This document shows positions 20,543-30,844 of a stretch of DNA of 36,832 nt, in pieces. The DNA lies in contig NW_013546884.1 of the NCBI RefSeq assembly GCF_000711695.1, positions 1 to 36,832 on the forward strand, given 5' to 3'. Under the pieces are notes generated by a model, which did not search any database, was not told the origin of the DNA, and worked only from the letters and a program-made list of their open reading frames with translations. This stretch comes from Tilletiaria anomala UBC 951. Taxonomy: Eukaryota; Basidiomycota; Exobasidiomycetes; Georgefischeriales; Tilletiariaceae. The position numbers and the translations under genes were made by a program. Position 1 is the first letter of the stretch. Each line of letters begins with the position of its first letter.

Positions 20543-23228
20543 ATGTCGGACACTCTTCCGCCGCCTCCACTGTCCCAGGGAACAGGCTATGTGAGAAATT
20601 GCAACCATACAGTTACACGCGAGCTGCGTCCGCTAAACGACTGTACTTCAAATCAGGGCGTTGTTGTGGGCCTGGGCTTCTTCTTTGCCGTCGTGGTCAT
20701 CGGTGTCAGCCGGACGCTCATCCGCTTCGCCGGTATCCAAGAGACCTCTGAAGAATTCAGCGTTGCTACGCGGTCTCTAGGTAAGGGACTGGTTGCCTCG
20801 GCTGCTGTCAGGTGGGTCGCACGGGGATTTACTGCGAGGCTATCCGTAGCTAACAGGGTTCTCAAATACCCACTCGCAGTTCGTGGATCTGGTCCGTGAC
20901 ACTCTTATCGAGCTGCAGCACCGCCTACAACTATGGTGCCGCTGGTGCATTCATGTACGCAGCGGGCAACACGACCCAGATTGCCCTCTTCGCTCTCCTC
21001 GCCGTGCAGATCAAGCGCAAAGCTCCAACGGTGCACACACACCTTGAGCTTGTGAAGCTGCGCTTTCCTGGCATCTTTCCGCATCTAACATTCATGTTCT
21101 TTGCGCTTGCGACCAACATCCTCGTCTCCGCTGCCGTTCTCCTTGGTGCCAGCGCCGCGATCAACGCGATCACCGGTACCAACATTTACGCCAACATCTG
21201 GCTCCTGTCCGCCGCCGTCGTATCATACACCGTTCGCGGCGGCCTGCGATCTGTGGTCATCGCCGACTACCTACATACCTGCATCATCCTCATCATCCTT
21301 TTCATCTTTTGGCTCCGCACGTATACCACGCTCCCGGAGATCGGAAGCCCATCCAAGATGTATGACCTGTTGCAGAATTTGGCCGTGACGGGGAATGGTA
21401 TCAAAGGCAACTTCCAAGAGTCGCTGCTCACCATCAAGAGCCCCGATGCGATCAAGTTTGGCGTCCTGAGCTGGCTTGAGTACACCGGTGGTGAGTCGGA
21501 GGTTGAGTTTCTCGATGATTGCGCGCATACTGAATGGTTATTTTTACCGCAATTGATTTCAGTCGTCTTCAACGACGCGAGCTTCTTCCAAAAGGGCATC
21601 GCAGCAAAGCCCTCCGCAGCCATGCCAGGCTACGTCATTGCAGCCCTGTCTTGGTTCCCGGTGCCATGGGCTCTCGCCACCACCGCTGGTCTCGTCGCTC
21701 GTGCGCTTGAGACGACCAGCCCGCGCTTCCCCACGTTCCCCAACAAAATGACCACCGCTGAGATCAGCGCTGGTCTGACGCTGCCATATGCCGGCCAAGC
21801 TATTCTTGGAAACGGTGAGTGCCGAAATCGCACCATGGCGTATGTATCTGCCGAGCCGGATGCGCTCATGCTTTGTTTCTTGCTGCACACAGGCGGGTCT
21901 GCTGCGGTGCTCCTGCTCATGTTCATGAGCTCCACCTCGGCCCTGTCCGCGCAACTCGTCGGGGTTTCCACTGTGCTGACGTTTGACGTATACAATACGT
22001 ACATCAACAAGAAGGCCACCGCCAGGCAAACGCTGCTCGTCAACCACTTTGGCGTCGTGGGTTTTGGCATCTTCGCATCCGCTTTCTCTTCGCTACTACA
22101 TGGCGTTGGCGTTGACCTCAGCATCATTTACAAGTGAGCATGCTTTTGTGGCTGACATCTTCGTAGGGGCCGACAAACTGATCCGACTGTTCTCACGCAT
22201 CGCAGCATCACGGGTATCTTCACATGCTCTGCGCTTCCGCAGCTGCTGTTCATCTTCTCGTCCGCTGGTTTCCCCAACGCGTTGCATAGCTGGGCTGTAT
22301 TTCCGGGCGTGAGTGATGGGCAGGGTCTGCATGATCCGTCGGGCATACGCTTATTTTGAGCTTGCATCTACGCACAGATCTGGATCGACTTTGGCGCCGC
22401 AGTCGGCGTGTGGCTCGGCACGGCGTACCGCACGCAAGGCGCGGTGAACATCACCACACTGGCTAACGTTAGTGTCTGCCTGTACGGCTGCATCGCCGCC
22501 GTCAGCACGGGCTTGATCCTGTGCACGATTGCGTCGCTCATCAACGGCGAGCAGTTTGACTGGGACACGCTTAAAGTTAAACAGGCTGACTCGTATGAGG
22601 GTGCCAAGGAGGTGCTGGAGCAAGAGCAGGATGTCAAGGAGCGCAGGCAGCTCGACAGCGCGCTCAAGCTCGGGGTACGTCGCGGTACCGTCCACGTATC
22701 CACCTTTCGAACAAGCATTGACCATCTCCTCATTTTTGCTTCTGCTGCAAAAGGCTATATTCTCCGTCACGATCTTTCTTGTGCTCTTTATCATTTGGCC
22801 TTACTCGCTCTACCGCGACTACATTTTCACGCGCTCATTTTTCTCGGGCTGGTCGATCGTTGCATTCATCTGGGCCGTCATCTCCTTCGTCAACGTCGGT
22901 ATCCTTCCGCTTTAGTGAGTGCATAAGGGGCAGATCAGTGCAGGACTTTTACTGCAGGGCATTGCTAACGAATTCACCTGGGTCCCTCTCATCCGTTCAC
23001 AGCGAGGGCATTCCGCTGTTCAACCTCATCTCGAGTGGCATCTACAATCGTCTTCGTGGTCGGCCGGCACCGAGCTCCGACTCTGCAGAGGACCCTGCAT
23101 CAACAGGCGCCTCGACGCCTCTGGGCGAAAAGGAAGGCAGTGCATCGTCGCCGGAGACCGAGTACACGGGACCGGGCAGCGCGAACAAGACTGTCGTGTC
23201 TGTTGGCGGGAGTAGCTTCGGGCACTAG
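20543..23228 (+). CDS. DUR3: Urea transporter, DUR3 type (sodium/solute symporter)
   Basis: Plasma-membrane high-affinity urea (and in yeast polyamine) transporter of the solute:sodium symporter superfamily. Eight exons: 20543-20811, 20880-21490, 21563-21814, 21893-22133, 22206-22308, 22378-22674, 22754-22914, 23003-23228, giving 719 aa, the normal Dur3 length. Markers in order: EEFSVATRSLGKGLVAS, SSWIWSVTLLSSCSTAYNYG, FFALATNILVSAAVLLG, VRGGLRSVVIADYLHT, FMSSTSALSAQLVGVSTV, CLYGCIAAVSTG and FDWDTLK. About 14 hydrophobic helices are visible, with a charged cytosolic C-terminus. The segment FSSAGFPNALHSWAVFPG is unusual and some residues longer than I expect. Seven introns of 68-88 bp all have GTGAGT-, GTGGGT- or GTACGT-like donors; introns 2 (72 bp) and 3 (78 bp) have no in-frame stop. 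GATA sites upstream suggest nitrogen control. Confidence 0.88.
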
Positions 23229-24632
23229 AAGAGTTGATGGAAATGGCATGTCGCAAGTTCATCAGTGCGGCTCATCGAAAATGGGGCTGCATCATGGAGA
23301 GACTTATTGCGCATGCCCAGCTGGATATGCAGTTTATTGGATTCCATAGTATTGATCAAACGAGCTTGTTGGGCATGTGGACATGTTGAGAGAACGAGTC
23401 ACTTGGAATGTACTAAAGTGGCAGACCCCACTAGAACATTGCAAAATGGATCAAGTGCCACAATGAAACATGTCATTCTCTGTACCAGGGGTGGGTGGTG
23501 AGCGGTGCGGACAAGCACTGCTATGCCAGACTACACAGTTTGGACTGCTGAGGATGTCGAAGCGTGCATTGCGTCGCCCATTTGTCTCGGTCATATCTGC
23601 TGCGCACTCCTTGTCGCGCAATGCATGGTATGGCAGACAGAGAGCACCAGTAGACGATGCTGAACTTCGAGCGATAAGGTGGATCGGGCAGCCATGGGCG
23701 GCCGTCTCCTCTCCTCGGACCCGTACTAGATTCCCTGTTCGTTGAGAGTAGGGTGTGCGCAGCGCTGCAGCCACCAGAATCCAGACCCAACAAACGCATC
23801 GAGTCACCCATGAAGAAATGACGCCATTGAAGCAGAGAGTGAGAGTCACGGCGACTGTTCAGAAAGCTGTTGAGAGCAGAGACACAGAGAGACTCTCATC
23901 CAAGTCTCTGTAGTCCATTTAGGGCAATAAGGAGTCAGCACTCGGCCAGCGCCAGCAGTGTTTTCGTGTAAAACCAACCCAGTATGCGCTCATCTTATTC
24001 GATCCGCTTCTCTCCAAAAAATGTTGCTGCTCCTTCAGCTGGCTGCTGGTTGTTACGTGTACTAATTAAATACCCTTGCAGCAGCGGCCTTTGGTATGCA
24101 TGTCTTGCTGCTCCTCTACCTTCATCGACGGCAAAGCTCAAAGGTGACATCAATCCGGACCTCCTCGCCTATCATTGCAGCAGACATCCTTCACCGCCTT
24201 CACGGTCTGGCACTCACTACCATCAAGTTCAATAGCGAGCGAGCGGCAAGACTGCGCCGCCTGACCAACGACAGGGGCAGCCAAGCAAACAAACACCCGT
24301 CTACAGATCTCGTTCTGCCTGAGGTCAAGTGGACTTCAGGGAGGCAAATACCATGCAAGACTACCTCCATCAGTCTCAGCCTCGATTCCAACTCAGCAAT
24401 ATCAGCAGCATCGTCTGCCAGCAGGTCAACCCTGACAACTCGCTCCTCATTCGAAAACACAATCTCGAGAGACAGGTCAATACGAAACGGATACACCTCT
24501 AATCTGGTACGAGCAGAGCAGCTGCACAGTCAACCCGCAGCCACAAAGTCATATTTGGACGAGACAGACGACGGGGATCAGCTCCGCGAAAAGCTATATT
24601 CTACTCATTGATTTCAGCCCAAGGGAGCAATC
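23229..24632. other. Intergenic: DUR3 3' flank and leader of acidic-protein gene
   Basis: These 1.4 kb hold no convincing protein. The part just before the next start includes a 172-codon open frame (24096-24611) of Ser/Thr/Arg-rich, non-conserved look, which I read as leader with upstream ATGs. ATTTCAG at 24611-24617, 16 bp before the start codon, looks like a 3' splice site, so a 5'-UTR intron is likely. A purine-rich stretch lies at about 23830-23900. Confidence 0.45.
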
Positions 24633-27600
24633 ATGTCGAAATCCATTGTGCCCACACCTAGTGAGTTATCACTCATCCCGCCTGGAACAATGCTGCATAC
24701 ACATTTCCTACACCTTTTACTGAGACGGATAAATCTGACAACCAAACTTGCGCTGCACAGCCCGATCCACCTTTGGACGGCAAGGAATCAGCAGCGCTGC
24801 TGGATCGACAACACCGATATCGTTGAGCTTTGGCAAGCATGTCAACTCTCCGCGCGTGGGCCCCATCGCCCACCGAAGCCAGTACTATGCGCACCACGAT
24901 CGGCGTCTTGGTGGTGCCGCCAGTCCAGAAGCCTGTAAGGCACCCAGCGCATCGGTCCAAGGCGAAGGAGCACCGTCAGTGGCGACCGACTCGGACGAGG
25001 AGCCTGATCCGCCCTTCATGTTTGCCAATAAGAAAACACATCCAAGCAAAGCGTTAGGTTTGAAAAAGTATGGCCGCGTGAATGGCTTTGCTGGAACTGG
25101 CTCCCAAACATTCAGCCCCAGTAAGACATCGTACAACGCTGCTGGCGGCATACTCGATACACCCATTTCGGCTTCGAGCTTCACGGCACCCTCCCGCTCA
25201 CATGCCCAACAGCTGAGCGCTCTTGCCGGACAAGATGGTCATTGCATGCAGCAAGATTCTGGCCGCCCGTCGTATGTCCCATCGTACCTTCAAGAGCGTA
25301 AGGCCTCGGTTCGTAAAGCGCGGTACGAAGAAGAAGCAAAAGAAATGGAGATGGCTGAAAACGATGGCGTCAATTCCATCTCGGACACTACGACCGATGC
25401 GGATGGGATGAATCTCGACTCGGACTTTGAACCGCAAGACCATGATGGGGAAGAGACCGAGGACGAGAACAAGGGCGAGGAGGAGGAGAGGGCTGTGCCG
25501 AGCAAGTGGAAGCCTCGCAGGACTCCAAACTCGGCCATCGTCGTCGACTCGGACGACTCGTCCGACTTAACCGATCTCGAGCTCGACATGCCACGGACGA
25601 CGCTGCCCCGAGTGCGACAGAGCCAAGGGCAGGTCAAGAAGCTGCGTCGTGAGGCTGCTGCAGCCAGGAAGGCGCAGAAGAGTCACCAAGCCTCGCATGC
25701 CGGCGCAGATAACATGAGAGCTAAGGTGAACACAACAGCGCAGTCCATCTCTGCAGCGCTCATCGGGCATGCAGAAGAGCACTCGCCAGTCGTTCGTGGT
25801 CGCTCAGCGTCGAGCCAAAGTGAGCCACAAGCACAGTGGAAGCAGCAGCAGCACCGCTCATTACTACTCGAAGAGCAAGAAACCTTCGATTCGTCTTCGG
25901 AGCCGACTTTCACTGACTTCTTTGCCGACTCCACCGATGAAGACGATGACGAGGCGAAGGCTACTGGGACAGAGGACGCTGTGGGCGCCAAAGAGAACGT
26001 AGTGAAACTGGAGTTGGATGACGAGGCCATCCAAGCGTTCCTCCGTGATGCACTCCTCCCCGCCGACTCCTCTTCGGGCGAAGAGGAGGATGAGGAAGAG
26101 GAGCTCACGGAAGAAATAGTAGGGGGAGAGGGCGTCATGAGTAGCGCTGCCATGATTCATGGCTCGGGAGGCGCACCGCAGCTGCAAGCACAAGATCGTG
26201 TACTGCCGCAGCTGTCGGTCGCACCGACCACGCATCTCGACTCCGTCCCAATCCTCGTCATCGAGGAGACGGACGGTCGCTTGATCCGTGCACGCGCTAC
26301 CGGCGGCGACGCAGTCTTTGGCTCCGACGGCGAGTTTGAGTATGTCGGCGGCGAAGACACGGAGAGCGACAGCGACGACTATGGACACAGTGACGCTGTC
26401 GCTGAGGATGAGGGCATGGACAGCGACGAAGATGCATACATGGACGGCGCGGGCAACCCGCTATTCATGGACGCCGACGAGGCTGCTAAAGCCGGGCTCC
26501 TGGACGACAGTGATGATGATGGTGATGATGATGATGACAAGGTGCAGCAAAGCGATTTTGCTGCTTCTCGCCGTGGCGCTCAAAGCAGTCGACACGTCGG
26601 TAAGAACCGCATGCACGCCCAGTCGACGCGCCACTCTCGGCATTACCCTACCCCGCACATCATCACCGACTCGTCCTCAGTAGCCGCGTCATCGGACGGA
26701 GAGACGACGGACGACCTGGGCGAGTACGACATGCCGTTTCCGCGCCTGCTCGTCGGTAGCGTCGCACCCAAGGGGGGTAGAGCGGCCAAGCGGGCGAGAA
26801 GAATGGCACGCGAGAGCCGGAAGCGCAACAAGAAGGCGCTCCGCGCTGCGAGGCAGATCGCCATCGTCAACCAAGCCAATGCTGGCTCTGCTTTTGGCGC
26901 GGGTGGCACTGGGGTGGGTCTCGACGTTAGTCTCGTGCAAGGCTTCATGCTGCCGCCCATGTTTGTAATTGGCGGGTTGCCTGCTACGTCAGACCTCATC
27001 AACCCTGCCGCTGCGGCTGCTGGAGACGCTGCGCCGTGGGCGACGCCGCTGTCCCCGTCGACCGCCGGCCTGTCCACACCAATTTTGCAGTCCGACTTGC
27101 CGCTCCCGAACGTCATATCTGCCGCATCATCCAGCATGACGCCGCCTCCGCTTGCGCCTGCCTCCACATCTGCGTCTGAAGCGACGGGCGACCAGCAGGA
27201 GCAGCAGCCCATCGCTCGCACGCCGAGTGCGCCAGCTACTGCTGCTATTACCGTTGCTGCCTGTGTGGGGCCACGCATGGGTACATTTACGGCGTCTGCC
27301 AAGTCACGCAGACGCGCTCTGATCGATGGGTCCGCCGGTGTGCCTTCACCTTTCGCCATGTCAACCGCTCCGCGTAGCAGAGGTGCGCGACGCAGTGAAT
27401 CGTCGCCGAATGCTCTCAGGTCAATGATTAAAGCCGAGAGCAGGCATCAGCGTCAAGTACGTCCTGAGCTTAAGAGATACATTGTTGCCTATGGTCTTAT
27501 CAGCTGCACGTAGCTGACAAATACGTCATCTCATGTTTTCGACTCACTTGCAGGATCTCTTGTCGCCGCTAGCGCGAAGGACAAAGGCGAAGAACAAAGG

Positions 27601-28297
27601 CAAGAAGGTAGCACAGGACTTACGCAGGCGCTCCTACCGGATCAAAGAGATCGACCTGCACGATTTAGTACACCAGGACGCCTGGCGGGACAACCTCTCC
27701 ATCGAGCAGCGCCAGCTGTCACCATACTTGCGCCCCAAGCTGCCAACGCAGGTAATTGTGACTGGAAGCAAGACACCGCGCTTTGTTGCTGAGTACGGCT
27801 TCAAGCGAGGCGCCAACCAGTTCCCTGCTTCGCCGGCGACCGCAGCGACACCGTACAAGAATCATCAAAACCATCACCACCATCACGCTGCGTTACCGCA
27901 TCGCTCTGCTCGGCACAGGTCGTCATCTCGAAGTACGCATCGAAGGCAAAGCCGTACAGAACTCTCGCCCTCCCTACCGCTATTGCACATATCCGAGGTG
28001 GACGATCGAAGCAACGCCAACCACATTGGTCAGAGAGCCAGTACAAGCGGTAGTACAGGCGGACACACGATCGGCGCAACCTCGACGCCCGTCATGCGTA
28101 CAACAGGCAGCGGCGGTAATGCGCGACTACGGAACGAGGGGCACGCTTCGCACGAAGCCAACATGCAGCAACCCTACGCACTTTGCCCACCCTCGAGCGA
28201 ATGCGACAACGCTCTGATGCAATTTTCTCCTCTCTTTGGTGGTATCGTCCCCGCCTTGAATATGAATAGCGATGATTTGGACTCGTTCACTTTGTAA
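24633..28297 (+). CDS. Long acidic nuclear-type protein, possibly Ifh1/CRF1-like
   Basis: Not firmly recognised. Exons 24633-24660, 24761-27456 and 27554-28297 give 1155 aa; introns of 100 and 97 bp are a little longer than the window's norm. Near the N-terminus are ISLSFGKHVNSPRVGP and DEEPDPPFMFANKK (about 87-101). Residues 200-630 carry many Asp/Glu/Ser runs (SSSGEEEDEEEEL; a GAT repeat coding poly-Asp). At about 654-690 a motif DGETTDDLGEYDMPFPRLL is followed by a strongly basic stretch (RAAKRARRMARESRKRNKK). Residues 700-900 are Ala/Pro/Thr-rich. The last exon begins with a basic patch (KAKNKGKK) and includes a His run. Acidic runs, a GETTD motif and basic patches recall Ifh1/CRF1, coactivator or corepressor proteins of ribosomal-protein genes; this rests on memory of motif style and is weak. 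It converges with CYP8, 156 bp away. Confidence 0.6.
26511..26537. repeat. GAT trinucleotide repeat coding an Asp run
   Basis: An imperfect GAT/GGT repeat lies inside the acidic-protein gene and codes for an Asp-rich run with one Gly. Such tracts vary in length between strains. Confidence 0.65.
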
Positions 28298-28453
28298 TAA
28301 CAGCATCCAGTAGAGGCAACGTGTTTTCACCCCTTTGAGGTCAAAGTTATTCTGTAGCTTACACAAAAGCATTCGGGTGCATTGGGTCCAACAAAAATGT
28401 GAATAGGATACATTACACTATGCTACATTGAATCTCACGAATGTACCAGCCTG

Positions 28454-30442
28454 TCACCATGTTGAGAAGTCCCCAAAGCCCCCGCCGGCCGTTTTGCGTT
28501 TCATTTCAGCTGGCTCTGGTAGTTGCGAGGAAAGACCAGTGGACTGCAATGGTGCAGTACTTTGCTTCGCGGCACTAGTTGTCGCCCCTTGGGTGCTGCC
28601 ACCGACGTATTTGCCGACGCCGCCGACTGCGAAGCTTAAGGATACAATGTCGTTCTTGGTTCGCTCATCGAGATTGGTGCCGAGCCACGTGGTCCTATCG
28701 TCTTCCCTCTTGCGCTTCCGCTCCTCGCGTGCTCGCCGTTCCTCGTCGGTCATGTTTTCGCGCTTGAGCTTATTGACGAGCTTCTCCTTGAACTTCTCAA
28801 ACGGATCTTCGAAAACGGCCGCATCGAGAATGCGTATGCTGCGCAGGGGCCGGTTCGTCGCTGGCTCGGTGGGAACTTGCTCCAGCGCATCAAGCGTTGT
28901 GTCATTCTCGCCTTCAATGAGGCACCCGAATACGGTGTGCTTACCGTCCAGATGCGGCGTTTTGCGGTAGGTGAGGAAGAATTGACTGCCGTTCGTGCCC
29001 GCACCTTTGTTCGCCATGCTCAGCACGCCGCGCGAAGCGTGCTTGTACGCGCCGGGGATGTCGACTTCGTCTCTGAACGGTTTGCCCCAGATCGATTCCC
29101 CACCGCGCCCCGTGCCGGTCGGGTCCCCGCCTTGGATCATGAAACCTGGGATATTGCGGTGGAAGATCGTGTTATCGTAGTAGCCATTTTTGCAGTGCGT
29201 GAGAAAATTGTAGCACTACAACAATAGTGACCCACGCACATGAAATGTCAGCTTGATCACGCTTAGAATCATTCCTGTTCACGACTCTCTCCAACGCACA
29301 GTCTTTGGCGCCTTATCCACGTGCAGCTGCAGATTGAGCGGGCCAAAGTTGGTCGTGAGCCGCACGTAGCCCTTAGTCTTTTTTCCTTTCGAATCAAGTG
29401 CACCGACACCGGTGCCATTACTGATATGCTCGAACATATACTCTTCTTCGCTAAGTGTCGTCCGCTCGTTGACTGTTCGCGGGGTGATGGCGGAAGAAGT
29501 GAAGGAAGCGGCCATCATGCCCGTGCTTGTTAACTGCTGCAGGTACGACTTTCCATTCGCATGCTGTTGCTGCTTCTGCTGTTGTGCTTGACCTTCCAAG
29601 GATTTCTCGGCAGCGGGCATTGGGATTGTGGTTGCTTTTGCTGTTGCACCGCCGGGGACTTTCGTTTGGCTGCCTTCACCTTTGCCTTGGGACGCCCTGA
29701 CCATCTTGAGTAGGCTCTGTGTACTTCCTGTGGCGCTCAATTTGAGCTCCTCTTTGTCCACTTCGCCACGATCGGCGGCAGTGAGTACCTTGCCTTCCTT
29801 GATGTGGTTGAACTGCCTGATGTCCTTTCCTTCCATGTTGTAAGGGTCTTGGAGGGTGATGATATCTTCCCGCTTGAAAGCAGTCGATTCGTCGAGCAGA
29901 TCATGCCAGTTCTTCCCCTTAATATTCAGCTGCTGCACTGTCTCGTATGCGTAGACATTTCCCGTCGTGGCAATCGCAACAATGTGCGTATGCTCGTTGA
30001 AGCCTTTGTAAGAGATGGGATCGGAGTACTTGCCCTCCTCGTTCTTGTGGAAATGCAACGTGAGCAGCTGCGATGCATTGAGCGGATGTCCCGTTGCTGG
30101 ATTCGTGCCATACTTCTTGATGTAAGGAATGACGTTCATTAGATCGAAGATCGTACCGTCGTCTTTGCAACACACAGGGTGCTTCCAAGGCTGTAGGCTG
30201 ATGGCACAATTATCGTAAGTCAGCGGCTTGAATCCGGCTTCGGGATCGCCTCCGGCACTCTTGGCAGCCGATCCGCTCGAAGCACCATGTCGGCCCAGAG
30301 CACCCGACTGATGTTCGCCGCAGGTAGCAAGCGAACGAGAAGGAAGGGTCAGCTACAGATGCGGCTTCTAGGAGGCAACAGGCAAATCACTTACGTGCTC
30401 GGACGCTCGCACGTAGAGCGCATTCGTGTTGCCGTGACCCAT
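28454..30442 (-). CDS. CYP8: U-box/cyclophilin peptidyl-prolyl isomerase (PPIL2 type)
   Basis: Nuclear peptidyl-prolyl cis-trans isomerase with a U-box; the human counterpart PPIL2 (Cyp60) is a ubiquitin ligase and spliceosome-associated. Exons 30442-30395, 30307-29300 and 29215-28454 give 605 aa. The N-terminus MGHGNTNALYVRASEH joins SGALGRHGASSG as in PPIL2. The U-box is at about 40-110 (ISLQPWKHPV, GTIFDLMNVIPYIKKYGTNP). A Gln/Lys-rich linker follows, with YVRLTTNFGPLNLQLHVDKA opening the cyclophilin domain at about 335. FHRNIPGFMIQGGDPTGTG holds the catalytic Arg, then NGSQFFLTY and LDGKHTVFG. The last exon runs on into a Lys/Arg-rich helix and ends FGDFSTW. The second intron lies in KAPKT|CYNF. 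The gene is head-to-head with RPN2. Confidence 0.93.
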
Positions 30443-30844
30443 GCTTGCTCAAATTGGTAGGTGTCCGCCACAGCCTGTACCACACGTTTTGAACCGCTAG
30501 AGATCGGCCATTCAATGCACGAGCTCTACCCTTCCAGAAGCTACTTCAATCGGCATCGTAACATTACCATTGCAGATTTTGAAATGGTGTCGTTAACCAG
30601 TTCGTGGCTGGTATGAATGAAATGTGAAACAGGGACTCCCCCAGAATGTCCATCAGGTGACGCGCGTCCTTTCGTCAAAGCACGAACCAACACCTCGAAC
30701 TCCAGATGGTTTACCTCTAGCACCTTCCTCCAAGGTCTGCATAGAAAAGCACGGCGAGGCATTCGAGTACACAAGCCGCAGCTGTTGCAGTCCAAGTACG
30801 GTTCTGAACCGAGTTTCCAGCGCAGATTCCAGCTTCGAGCGACC
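30443..30844. promoter_or_regulatory. Divergent promoter, CYP8 / RPN2
   Basis: This 402-bp region lies between two head-to-head starts. I looked for the yeast proteasome element GGTGGCAAA on both strands and did not find it. The plus-strand open frames here are short and unconserved. Confidence 0.55.

Noticed and set aside
23830-23900. Purine-rich GAGA-type stretch as a possible mobile-element edge
   Set aside because: No terminal repeats, target-site duplication or coding remnant accompany it; it is simple low-complexity DNA.
24096-24611. Possible 172-aa gene before the acidic-protein gene
   Set aside because: Composition is Ser/Thr/Arg-rich without conserved motifs, and the region fits a 5' leader better. 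Kept as a finding, not as a gene.
26643-27359. 238-codon antisense frame within the acidic-protein gene
   Set aside because: It lies opposite a repetitive, biased coding region, has no domain, and no splice or start signals favour it.
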